Shown here in pieces: positions 40,801 to 47,373 of a stretch of DNA of 64,000 nt. A program made the position numbers and the translations under genes. The notes beneath the pieces were generated by a model. The model made no database searches and was not told the DNA's origin. It saw only the letters and a list, made by a program, of their open reading frames with translations. Position 1 is the stretch's first letter, and each line of letters starts with the position of its first letter. Origin of the DNA: Burkholderiales bacterium. Lineage in GTDB: Bacteria; Pseudomonadota; Gammaproteobacteria; Burkholderiales; Burkholderiaceae_C. The DNA is taken from positions 1 to 64,000 of the forward strand of contig JANYJJ010000004.1 of NCBI GenBank assembly GCA_025358485.1, in the 5' to 3' direction.

Positions 40801-43800
40801 GCCACACTGGCCTACCGCGCCTGGGACACCAGCGGCGGTGCGGCAGGCGCGAAGGTGAACGCCACGGCCTACGGTGCCAGCACGGCCTTCAGCAGCAACA
40901 CCGACACCGCCACCATCTTGGTCAGCGACGTGAACGACGCACCCATCGTCACCAGCCACGGCGGTGCAGCCACCGTGAACGTGGCGGTGGCGGAAACCCT
41001 CACGGCGGTGAGCACCGTCACGGCGATGGATGTGGACACGGCGGTGTTGACTTACAGCATCGTTGGCGGTGCCGACCAGGCACGGTTTCTAGTCAACGCC
41101 AGCACCGGTGCCTTGAGCTTCATCACTGCGCCCGACTTTGAAGCCCCCGCCGACTCTGATGGAAACAGTGTCTACGACGTGACGGTGCAGGTCAGTGACG
41201 GTGCCGGTGGCACGGCCACACAAGCATTCACCATCACGGTGCTTGACGTGTCCAGCGCGCTGGTGGTCACCACCACATCAGACACCAACGACACCGGCTT
41301 GGGCACCAGCTTCACCGCGGAGCAGCTCAACGCCAGCAAGGGCGCTGACGGCGCGGTGTCGCTGCGCGAAGCGCTGATTGCGGCCAACAACACCCCGGGC
41401 CTGGACACCATCAGCTTCAACATTGGTGCAGGCAGCGCAGTCAACGGCGTCTACACCATCAACGTGCTCAGTGCCTTGCCCGAGATCACCGACGCCACGC
41501 TGATCGACGGTTGGAGCCAGCCCAGCTTCGTGAACCGCCCGGTGATCGAGTTGAACGGCGCAGGCTTCACCACCGGCACGGGCGGCTTGAACTTTCGCGC
41601 GGGCAGCGGTGGCAGCACGCTGCAAGGTTTGATCGTGAACCGATTCACAGGAACAGGCGTTGATGCGCGCGATGCCAACGACTTCACCATACGCGGCAAT
41701 TGGATAGGCCTGGACGCCACCGGCACGGCCGCCGCAGGCAACTCGGGCGTGGGCTTGTATTTGTCAAACACCCATTTCGACACCATCGGCGGCGGCGGTG
41801 CGCAAAACCGCAACGTCATTTCGGGCAACGCGAGCGACGGCATCTTCACCATCGGCATGACCGACAGCACCATCTCTGGCAACTACGTAGGCACCAGCGC
41901 CGACGGCATGAACGACGTGAGTGGCACCGGTCTGAACTATTCGCAGGCCGGCATCACGCTGAGTTGGAACTCAAGCTACAACACCATCGGCGGCACCACT
42001 GCCGCCACGCGCAACGTTTTGTCGGGCAACAACAACTCTGGTCTTGCGATCGGCGACTTCAACAGCACGAACAACAGCGTGATGGGCAACTACATCGGCG
42101 TGGCCGCTGACGGCGTCACGGCGCTGGGCAACAGCAACGCAGGTGTAGTGTTTTGGGGCGCGGGCCTGGGCAATGTCTTGGGCGGTTCGACCCCTGACAA
42201 GGCCAACGTGATTGCGGGCAACCTGTCGCAGGGCGTGTACGTCGGCAACAGTTCAAATTCGGTTGCCATTCAAGGCAACCTCATCGGTGTGCTGGGCGAC
42301 GGAAGCACCGTGCTCGGCAACGCAGGCGCTGGCGTGGTGGTGAGCTACGGTGCCCGCAACACCGTGGTGGGTACTGACAGCAACGGCGTGAACGACGCGG
42401 CCGAGGGCAACGTCATTTCAGGCAACGCCGCAGCCGGGGTGGTGATCGAGGGCGCCAGCGTGTCGGGCACGGTGGTCAGTGGCAACCGCATCGGCACCGA
42501 TGCCAGTGGCACCCTGGCGCGTGGCAACGGCGGGGCCGGTGTGTTGGTCGACCAGTACACACACGACAACACCATTGGCGGCAGTGCTGCGGGTGCGGGT
42601 GCGGGTGCGGGCAATCTGATCGCCTACAACGGCGGCGACGGCATACGCCTGAGCGCCACCTCGGCCAGCGGCAACGCCATTCTGGGCAACCGGATTTGGG
42701 GCAACGCGCAACAGTCCATCGACCTGAACGGCGACGGTGTGACGGCCAATGACGCGGGCGACGCTGACAGTGGCCCCAACATGCTGCAGAACACGCCTGT
42801 GTTGATCAGTGCCAACAGCCAGGGCGGCAACACCACGGTGGTGGGCAGCTTGAACAGCAATGCGTCGGCCGACTACCGCATCGAATTTTTCTCGTCCCCC
42901 ACCGGTGACTTGAACGGGCATGGTGCAGCCGCTGTGTTTTTAGGGTTCGCCGTCGTCAGCACCGACGCGTCAGGGAACGCGAATTTTTCCGCTTTGCTTG
43001 GCGGCGTGAGTGTCAGCGCGGGCCACATCGTCAGCGCCACTGCGACGCGTGTGGTGGGCGGCGTGCACACCGACACGTCGGAGCTGTCGCTCAATGTGAC
43101 GGCCACTGCGAACGGCGCGCCCGCCATCACAACACCTGGCGCGCAGAGCACCAACGAGGACACTGCGCTGACCATCAGCGGCTTGTCGGTGACTGACGCC
43201 GAGGGCAATCTGGGCACGGTGCAGCTGTCGGTGGCGCAGGGCGCGTTGACGGTGAGCCTGGGCGCGGGTGCCAGCATCAGCGCCGGTGCGAATGCCAGCA
43301 ACACGCTCACTTTGAGTGGCTCGCAGGCGCAGATCAACAGCGCTTTGGCCAGCTTGAGTTACGTCGGCGCATTGAACTTCAACGGCGCAGACACCTTGAG
43401 CGTGCTGGCCACAGACACGCTGGGCTACAGCAGCAGCAGCGCTGTCTCGATCGGTGTGAGTGCGGTCAATGACGCGCCTGTGATCAACAGCAATGGCGGC
43501 GGTGCAGCGGCCTCGGTCAGCGTGGCGGAGACACTTCGCAACGTGACCACCATCACATCCAGCGATGTAGACGGTGGCCTGCCAACCTACAGCATCTTGG
43601 GCGGCGTGGACGCTGCACTTTTCAGCATCAATGCCAGCACCGGTGCCTTGAGCTTCATCACCGCGCCCGACTTCGAAGCTCCCACCGACTCCGACGCCAA
43701 CAACATTTACGCCGTGACGGTGCAGGTCAGTGACGGTGCCGGTGGCACGGCCACACAAACATTCACCATCACGGTGCTTGACGTGTCCAGCGCGCTGGTG

Positions 43801-46800
43801 GTCACCACCACCTCAGACACCAACGACAGCGGCTTGGGCAGCAGCTTCACCGCCGAGCAGCTCAACGCCAGCAAGGGCACAGACGGCGCGGTGTCGCTGC
43901 GCGAAGCGCTGATTGCGGCCAACAACACAGCCGGCCTGGACACCATCAGCTTCAACATCACCGACCCCTTGGTGGGCGGCGCACACACGATCGAGTTGCT
44001 CAGCGCCCTGCCGAACATCACAGACGCCGTTGTGCTGGACGCCAGCACCGAGCCTGACTTTGCAGCCACCGGCAGCCGCCCGGTGGTGGTGGTGAACGGC
44101 TTGGCTGCGGGCAATGGTGTGGTCGGGTTGGCGTTCGAAGCAGGCAGCGGCGGCAGCACGGTGCGGGGTTTGGTGATTGACGGATTCCACGGCAGCGCCA
44201 TCCGCGTGGCGGGGGGCAGCGCCAACAACACCTTCGTAGGCAACTACCTGGGCACGGACGTGAGCGGCAGCCTGGCGCGACCGAACGGCCGCGACAACGC
44301 TTCGCCCGCCATCATTTTGCTGAGCGACGGCAACCAGGTGGGCGGCACCACCGCCGCAGACCGCAACGTGGTCAGCGGCAACAACTCAACCGGCGTGTGG
44401 CTGAACGGCAGCAACAACCGGGTGCAAGGCAACTTCATTGGCACGGACGCGACTGGCAACGCAGCCTTGGGCAACGTGTGGGCCAACGTGGGCATTGCCA
44501 CCACGGTGAGCGGCAACTTGATCGGCGGCACCACAGCGGGTTCGGCCAACACGATTGCCAACAGCAGTTTGAACGGCGTTTTGGTGTACTCAAGCACCAG
44601 CACGGGCAATGCGATTTTGGGCAACCGGATCTTCAACAACGTGGGCCTGGGCATCGACCTGGGGCTGGACGGCGTGACCGCCAACGACGCAGGAGATGCT
44701 GACAGCGGCGCGAACGACCTGCAAAACTTCCCCGTGCTGATGGATGCCAACAGCTTGGGCGGCAACACCACGGTACGCGGCAACTTGAACAGCGCGGCCG
44801 ACCGCGACTACCGCATCGAGTTTTTTGCGTCACCCGCGGGCGACGCGTCGGGCTACGGGGAAGCGGCGGCGTTCATGGGCTTTGTCAACGTGCGCACCGA
44901 TGGCACGGGCAACGTCAACTTTGCAGCCCTGCTCAGTGGTGTGGCTGTGCCGGTGGGGCAAGTGGTGAGCGCCACGGCAACGCAAATCATCGGGGCTGGG
45001 GTGTATGCCTCGACTTCTGAATTTGCGGCCCATGTGACGGTCACGGCCAACAGCGCGCCCCGCATCACAGTGCCCGGCCCGCAAGTGGCCAGCGACGACA
45101 CCACGCTGGCCCTTGGTGGTGTGGGGGTGGCAGACGCTGAAGGCAACCTGAGCACGGTGCAGTTGTCAGTGGCACAGGGCGTGTTGTCGGTCAATCTGAA
45201 TGGCGGCGCCAGCATCAGCGCTGGTTCGAACGCCAGCAACTCGTTCACGCTGAGCGGCTCACAAGCTCAAATCAACACTGCGTTGGCCAGCTTGAGTTAC
45301 TTGGCGACACTGAATTTCAGCGGCGCAGACACCTTGACCGTGCTGGCCACAGACACGCTCGGCTACAGCAGCAACAGCACGGTCTTGATCAATGTGAGCG
45401 CAGTGAACGACGCGCCTGTCATCACCAGCAACGGCGGCGGTGCGACGGCTGCAATCAGCGTGGCCGAGAACGTCACCGCTGTGACGACGGTGGCTGCCAC
45501 GGACGTTGACTTGCCAACACAGACCTTGACTTACTCGATAGTTGGCGGCGCTGACGCAGCCAAGTTCGCGATCAACGCTTCGACTGGTGTGCTGACATTC
45601 GTGACGGCACCGGACTTCGAGGCACCAACTGATTCCGGCGCCAACAACATTTACGACGTGACCGTGCAGGTCACCGACGGAATGCTCATTGACGCGCAGG
45701 CCATTGCCGTCTACGTCACGCCAGTCAACGACAACGCGCCTGTCATCACCAGCAACGGCGGCGGTGCAGCAGCAGCCATCAACGTGGCTGAAAACTCCAC
45801 AGCTGTAGCGACTGTCACCGCCACCGACGCTGACTTGCCCGCACAGGCGCTGACGTTCGCCATCGTTGGCGGCGCCGACGCCGCCAAATTCGCCGTCAAC
45901 GCGACAACAGGCGCATTGAGCTTTGTCAATGCGCCCGACCACGAGCGCCCCACCGATACCGACGCGGACAACATTTACGAATTGACGGTGCAGGTCAGCG
46001 ACTACGCAGGTGCCACATCTGGTGTGTCGCCGCAAGCGCTGCAAACGCTGCAAATGCTTCGTGTCACGGTGCAGAACGTCAATGAAGCACCGGTGCTGTC
46101 AGCGCCTGCTGTGGTTGCCTTGAGTGAAGCGGCTGCATCGGGCACCTTGGTTGCCAGCGCCACCGCGGCCGATCCAGACGCCAACGACGCACTGCGGTTT
46201 GCCTTGGTGAACGACGCCAACGGGCGCTTCGTGATCAATGCGGCCAACGGTCAGATTTCAGTGGCTGTGGGCGCGTCGTTCGACAGCAAAACGGCCGCTG
46301 GGCACGACTTGCTGGTGCGTGTGTTCGACCAAGCAGGCTTGAGTGCCGAGCAAGCGGTGCGCGTGAATTTGCAAGCGGTGGTTCCCGTCGAGCCCACAGC
46401 CCCGGCTTCTCTGCCCGAGGCGAGCCCTGTCAGCACACCTGCCTTTGTCCCGGTGACGCCTGAAGCAACACCGCAGCCCCCGACTTCGCCTTCACCCACT
46501 CCCAAAACCGCAGAAACCATCGTCAAACCAGGCAATGCCAGCGACACGCAAGAAGTTGCTGCGCAGCGCAGCGTCGAAGGCAGCAGCGCCGACACCTTGC
46601 AGGGCAAACGCACGGCGCTGGACGGCGGTGATCGGGGCTATGAGACCTCAGTTTGGCCCACCCAGTTGAGAAGACGGGAAGAGCACATCGACACCCAATA
46701 CAGAGTTCAGCCGGTTGGCGCAGCCGCATCTTTGACATGGGCGAATTTTGATTTGGCCGCCCCGCCCGCTTATGCCGTCGCCAATGCCTTCGAGTTTTCC

Positions 46801-47373
46801 AACATATTGCCAACCGCAAAGGATGACAGCGCAGCCAACTCCAGCGGCTTGGGCCACGGATTGCGGCATGGGATTGCGGTGGCTCTGGATCCCGAAACCG
46901 CGCAGCAAGCCGCAAACCATTCCGCCGGTGGCGCATCGAAGCCGCTGTCGTTTGATCAGGTGTTCACGTCCTCACACGTTGCCAGCGTCAGTTTCAGCGC
47001 CGGTTTTATTTGGTGGCTGACCCGCGGCGGCGGCTTGTTGACGTCGATGCTCATGGGCGTGCCTGCGTGGCGTCATCTTGACTTGCTGCCCGTGTTGGCG
47101 CGCAACCTCGACGATGAAGACGACACCGACGACGGCTTGGCCGCACCTCTGCCGCGCAAGCCTGCGTTGGCTGCTGAAGGGAGTCTTGCCAAAGGTCATG
47201 GGGACGGTCGAAGTGACGGCAGCAATCAAGGCGACGGCGACGGCGATGGTGGCGGCGACGGCGCAAATCGCGCTCATGCCGACACGGCAGTCGCCGATAA
47301 CCAGGTTGAAGGGCTGTTTGACCGTGGCCTTGAGCCTCACGCGAACCGCACAAACCCAACAAACTTCCGATGA
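28870..47373 (+). CDS. Giant multidomain surface protein (6167 aa): DUF4347, LamG, cadherin-like, beta-helix and PA14 modules
   Basis: One uninterrupted 18.5-kb ORF. Approximate order: residues 34-48 an LEPR-like motif EPRVLYSADLN with no ordinary Sec signal; 79-255 DUF4347; 262-475 LamG; 480-735 a DUF3344-like region; 858-1057 second LamG; 1061-1175 first cadherin-like repeat. Five parallel beta-helix blocks each begin with SLREA(I/L)xAANNT near 1179, 1920, 2981, 4130 and 4973, separated by cadherin- and Ig-like repeats ending NDAPV. PA14 lies at 2718-2854. A Pro-rich stretch (about 5840-5890) precedes hydrophobic segments at 6040-6068 (SFSAGFIWWL, GGGLLTSMLMGVPAW) and an Asp/Gly-rich tail. 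No RTX nonapeptides. Probably a cell-surface adhesin or envelope filament. The DGC start overlaps its stop. Confidence 0.85.
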   Translation: MLRKLLNAVALRGTPALGGPARAHKFSRRAVAEACEPRVLYSADLNPLMWAAGAASAEVRLQGASASSSSLEVAATQQTRVELVFVDAAVADAQRLVDALLAARRSDSDTPPQIEVIQLDADRDGLTQITEVLAHERDISAIHIISHGDVGSLRLGSAVVDAQALTQNSAALQQWRSSLTADADILLYGCDVAQGAVGDSFIHALAQLTDADVAASTDPTGNASLGGNWLLEDRTGHIEATVATDDAGLQSWNGLLDVTTGLRARWTFDSNANDSSGNAYNGTLTNGALIDTAPVTVQVGPGKLFLDGNNDYVDLSAHRTNFTSLTQGSISAWIKTTDSQGAIFALSDIADANSYAVLGVNGGKLNFFVAENNVAILNVSTTASVTDDAWHHVAVTVGAGGNKLYIDGVLQTVTYGAGTAASTSFFSTVTGVDTMTVGTVQTSSGFSSFLAGLVDDVRVYDRVLSNADMSQLAVEHTLYTQQLTGGGVAFDVKGMRNNTGFSGGTLTPTLTIAGVPAGATIVKAWLYVSELSTGAIDTSFTLAGNSVTATAVSSSTDPGWGASAVVTVKADVSAIVTGNGDYVLGGANGLGADQYEGAVLVVVYSDASSSLQKIVTVSDQSNTIRDTDNSFLTVFNNGNNFPLAPTAASLYLATFDSQSNFSEAALQLRASTATTATTIVAANSFNGPNGGGNKNVVNISALISKGASSATLTQVTTNADDYLVYPFWASVVTLAAPPTNTVPGAQSTAEDTTEVFSNANGNAIFITDADAGGASNQVIIRVSNGTLTLSGTAGLTFAAGDGTADASMQVVGTASAINAALNGSIYTPTPNYFGAAQIEIVTQDSTLVALNSDNNLLGSYAFDDIGNVGTDWSPQGAYPGTGVGVTVVSDPTRFDVLSLAGAGYIQFTGHYANPGNVTLGAWVNLTSADSAGAEVISLGDSVVLRLDSGGFLTGSIFDGTSYVATQSAATLAGTGWHFVAYSFDDAADSAKLYLDGNLVATTSTTASISYTLGANSFIGKHGNGDTNFDFNGRIDDARVYNRVLTANEIATIASDSAMVVGSSVPITVTAVNDAPIITSNGSGATAAIAVLETTSTVTTVTSTDVDGGTAVYSISGGADAARFSINASTGVLTFVAPPDFEVPSDADMNNVYDVTVQVYDGSLTDTQAIAVTVVDVSNVLVVTTTADTNDSGLGSSFTIEQLNASKGTDGAVSLREAIIAANNTAGADTISFNITGAGVRTITVGASELPTITSTVLLDGWSQPGFAGSPLIELNGGGNSNRNGLTFAAGSAGSTLRGFIINRFQYSGIEINSTSNITVQGNWIGLNATGNAAAANGDNGIYAYNSTGLLIGGTTVNTRNVISGNTSRGIYFINTDASTLSGNYVGTDVSGTLDVNGNALSLNQSGIVLSNGSYGNVVGGLTAGARNILSGNNHFGIEIQSGSQSNALQGNFIGTALSGASALGNVSGGVSLWGAGTGNVVGGNVVGARNVISANASRGVQIGNGTVGGTVQGNYIGTNANGTATLGGQEVGVEISGAAVNALIGTDADGNNDATERNVISGNSREGVLISNSGGSGTRVQGNYIGTDATGMVGVGNGLSGVGIYGGSDSRIGGTAAGAGNVLSSNGDNGVTIASTDTFNNFVQGNVIGLNATQTAALGNTYQGVWIGSGSFGNTVGGTSAAAGNVIGGNTYAGVELYGAGTDNNTVAGNTIGSNAAGTLAFGNGAGVVVRSGGQNNRLGGEAAGAGNLITNNGGPGVAIVGPGSFGNAVLGNRISSNGFLGIDLNDDGVTANDTGDADSGSNGLQNTPVLNTARAVGTSTLWVTGSINSAANSQYRIELFANTSQDASIHGQGQRYMGFANVTTDAAGNASFTANLSGVVAVGEFISATATQSNAGFTTFGSSSEFAKNVAVVDSTQAVITVDTTSDALDGDTSSLSALLADRGADGKISLREAITAANNTANGSGAADRIQFNIVDALVGGEHTISVATELPAITDALQIDGTTEPDFLAAPVVRIDGASTYNISGLILDVGSSGSSIRGISVTGFLGNGMPSGHGLLVYSNNNVIAGNYLGLRNDGVAAGNWIAIALYGGATGNLIGGTTATERNVVSGNTSGGVAAGAVGTNGNVIAGNYFGVAADGITARPNGNFGVNIWGGASQNLVGGTISGSGNLIRNSGQGIRVDGAAVNNALLGNSIYANPALGIDLNADGVTLNDAGDADTGANNAQNFPVLSSARTNGTSQLFISASLNSTALTSFRIEFFASIADDASGYGQGQRFLGFANVTTDNAGNYTGNVTLSATVPLGEFVSATATRANGAFTVFTDTSEFARNVLASVASAVGTSSGNLAYTENASATAIDSGLTVTDADPTPLSSATVSISANFAPGQDVLAFTNQNGITGFWNAGTGVLTLNGTSSVANYQSALRSVTYFNNSDNPSTLTRTVAFKVNDGQSDSNTATRNLDVTAVNDAPVLAGSGGTLAYTENDAATVVSSTLTVSDVDNVNLSGATVSISTGFVSGEDVLAFTDQSGITGSWNAGNGVLTLSGSSSVANYQAALRSVTYANASDNPNTATRTVSFTTSDGAANSNIGTRNISVAAVNDVPVNTLPSGLTVNEDGTLALSGISIADADAGSSLLRTTLTVAQGTLAAVGTGAVTVTGSGTASITLVGTLADLNAYFAGASKPSFAGAANANGTVQLSMVTSDGLNAGTGGTVATGSLDYRFQDGTPTGFDPDNISSVGGLTGVANNLNVSALATALSGSSTSFGVIYTGIVEVTTAGNYTFTVAADDAANLYIDGTRIVAAFFSAGTSNTVNLGVGQHSLELRFVQDTGGASLSASYSGPDTGAVTTPLFSAPAVGRLVSQTATTNITVTAVNDAPIIVSNGGANTASVAMAENLTTVATVTSTDVDGDPLTYSISAGADAARFTINSQTGVLSFITPPDFEAPTDADLDNIYNVTVRVSDGFLTDVQAFDITVTDVSSTLIVTTTADTNDTGLGTSFTAEQLNANKGADGAVSLREAIIAANNTVGRDVVSFNIAGTGVHTINVSTALPTITDAIIINGWSQANFSGTPVIELSGGDLPGSGVGLMLANGSSTSSVRGLIINRFAGNGIEINDSGTHTLQGNWIGLSATGNSASANGDNGIYINNSSFNLIGGVTASERNVVSGNVKHGIVLRNVFGNQVTGNYIGTDSTGSIDVNGNVPSGTQSGVRLTGNSYSNLIGGTTAGARNVISGNNTWGIEFSDNAANNIAWGNYIGTTADGLSALGNTAGGAAFWGSGLNNRLGGSAAGAGNLISGNHYGVVVASGANGSVIQGNLIGVAVDGNTGLGNSATGVLVAGGAVNTLIGSNADGSADAAEGNVIAFNGGSGVVVRDTTTTGATVLQNRIFSNALMGIDLGDDGITANDVGDIDSGANDLQNTPTLTGVNSTGGNTTLAGTLNSNASGNYRIEFFSAPVGSPAQSATTYLGFVDVSTNGAGNTSFNALLSGITVAAGDRIVATATAKASGAYTDTSEFSSAVVATANSAPVITSNGGGATAAVNVAENTSAVTTVAATDADLPAQTLTYSIVGGADASKFTVNASTGALSFITAPDFEAPTDVGANNVYDVTVQVFDGMFTDSQALAVTVTNVNEAPGGSNTTVNTAENTAFVFSIADFGFIDADAGDSLSAVRIDSTPLAGSLTLNGLAVAVNDVVSAAQLAAGNLVFTPAASGNGLSYASFDFSVRDQGNVFDVTPNAITLNVGAVNDAPVVTTTPGTLVYTENDASTAIDAALTLSDIDSANLSAASVTISANYQNGEDVLAVVNAYGITGAWNASTGVLSLSGSATVAQYQAVLRSVTYVNTSDNPSAALRTVTFNVTDDGALASNNASRNLSVTPVNDAPVLVAASPYLNGITEDELNNGGQTVASFIGSSITDAETANPGIAVNAVTNGNGTWQYSINNGATWTSLGAVSNSAALLLRSTDLLRLVPNGNHATTATLAYRAWDTSGGAAGAKVNATAYGASTAFSSNTDTATILVSDVNDAPIVTSHGGAATVNVAVAETLTAVSTVTAMDVDTAVLTYSIVGGADQARFLVNASTGALSFITAPDFEAPADSDGNSVYDVTVQVSDGAGGTATQAFTITVLDVSSALVVTTTSDTNDTGLGTSFTAEQLNASKGADGAVSLREALIAANNTPGLDTISFNIGAGSAVNGVYTINVLSALPEITDATLIDGWSQPSFVNRPVIELNGAGFTTGTGGLNFRAGSGGSTLQGLIVNRFTGTGVDARDANDFTIRGNWIGLDATGTAAAGNSGVGLYLSNTHFDTIGGGGAQNRNVISGNASDGIFTIGMTDSTISGNYVGTSADGMNDVSGTGLNYSQAGITLSWNSSYNTIGGTTAATRNVLSGNNNSGLAIGDFNSTNNSVMGNYIGVAADGVTALGNSNAGVVFWGAGLGNVLGGSTPDKANVIAGNLSQGVYVGNSSNSVAIQGNLIGVLGDGSTVLGNAGAGVVVSYGARNTVVGTDSNGVNDAAEGNVISGNAAAGVVIEGASVSGTVVSGNRIGTDASGTLARGNGGAGVLVDQYTHDNTIGGSAAGAGAGAGNLIAYNGGDGIRLSATSASGNAILGNRIWGNAQQSIDLNGDGVTANDAGDADSGPNMLQNTPVLISANSQGGNTTVVGSLNSNASADYRIEFFSSPTGDLNGHGAAAVFLGFAVVSTDASGNANFSALLGGVSVSAGHIVSATATRVVGGVHTDTSELSLNVTATANGAPAITTPGAQSTNEDTALTISGLSVTDAEGNLGTVQLSVAQGALTVSLGAGASISAGANASNTLTLSGSQAQINSALASLSYVGALNFNGADTLSVLATDTLGYSSSSAVSIGVSAVNDAPVINSNGGGAAASVSVAETLRNVTTITSSDVDGGLPTYSILGGVDAALFSINASTGALSFITAPDFEAPTDSDANNIYAVTVQVSDGAGGTATQTFTITVLDVSSALVVTTTSDTNDSGLGSSFTAEQLNASKGTDGAVSLREALIAANNTAGLDTISFNITDPLVGGAHTIELLSALPNITDAVVLDASTEPDFAATGSRPVVVVNGLAAGNGVVGLAFEAGSGGSTVRGLVIDGFHGSAIRVAGGSANNTFVGNYLGTDVSGSLARPNGRDNASPAIILLSDGNQVGGTTAADRNVVSGNNSTGVWLNGSNNRVQGNFIGTDATGNAALGNVWANVGIATTVSGNLIGGTTAGSANTIANSSLNGVLVYSSTSTGNAILGNRIFNNVGLGIDLGLDGVTANDAGDADSGANDLQNFPVLMDANSLGGNTTVRGNLNSAADRDYRIEFFASPAGDASGYGEAAAFMGFVNVRTDGTGNVNFAALLSGVAVPVGQVVSATATQIIGAGVYASTSEFAAHVTVTANSAPRITVPGPQVASDDTTLALGGVGVADAEGNLSTVQLSVAQGVLSVNLNGGASISAGSNASNSFTLSGSQAQINTALASLSYLATLNFSGADTLTVLATDTLGYSSNSTVLINVSAVNDAPVITSNGGGATAAISVAENVTAVTTVAATDVDLPTQTLTYSIVGGADAAKFAINASTGVLTFVTAPDFEAPTDSGANNIYDVTVQVTDGMLIDAQAIAVYVTPVNDNAPVITSNGGGAAAAINVAENSTAVATVTATDADLPAQALTFAIVGGADAAKFAVNATTGALSFVNAPDHERPTDTDADNIYELTVQVSDYAGATSGVSPQALQTLQMLRVTVQNVNEAPVLSAPAVVALSEAAASGTLVASATAADPDANDALRFALVNDANGRFVINAANGQISVAVGASFDSKTAAGHDLLVRVFDQAGLSAEQAVRVNLQAVVPVEPTAPASLPEASPVSTPAFVPVTPEATPQPPTSPSPTPKTAETIVKPGNASDTQEVAAQRSVEGSSADTLQGKRTALDGGDRGYETSVWPTQLRRREEHIDTQYRVQPVGAAASLTWANFDLAAPPAYAVANAFEFSNILPTAKDDSAANSSGLGHGLRHGIAVALDPETAQQAANHSAGGASKPLSFDQVFTSSHVASVSFSAGFIWWLTRGGGLLTSMLMGVPAWRHLDLLPVLARNLDDEDDTDDGLAAPLPRKPALAAEGSLAKGHGDGRSDGSNQGDGDGDGGGDGANRAHADTAVADNQVEGLFDRGLEPHANRTNPTNFR
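41170..41400 (+). repeat. Near-identical internal duplication in the giant gene, copy 1
   Basis: About 230 bases spanning the end of a cadherin-like repeat and the start of a beta-helix block are almost identical to 43709-43938: GTGCAGGTCAGTGACGGTGC, then GTGCTTGACGTGTCCAGCGC, then SLREALIAANNT. Only a handful of differences are visible by eye over this length, although flanking sequence is far more diverged. This points to recent duplication or gene conversion within the ORF. Confidence 0.85.
43709..43938 (+). repeat. Near-identical internal duplication in the giant gene, copy 2
   Basis: Partner of 41170-41400, offset by about 2.54 kb. It starts the fifth beta-helix block. The shadow ORFs at 41195 and 43730 begin with almost the same peptide, which independently shows nucleotide-level identity. 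Confidence 0.85.

Noticed and set aside
28870-47373. Giant protein as an RTX adhesin of a classical type I system
   Set aside because: No GGxGxDxLx nonapeptide repeats, no ABC exporter and no TolC in the window; the C-terminus is hydrophobic and then Asp/Gly-rich instead.
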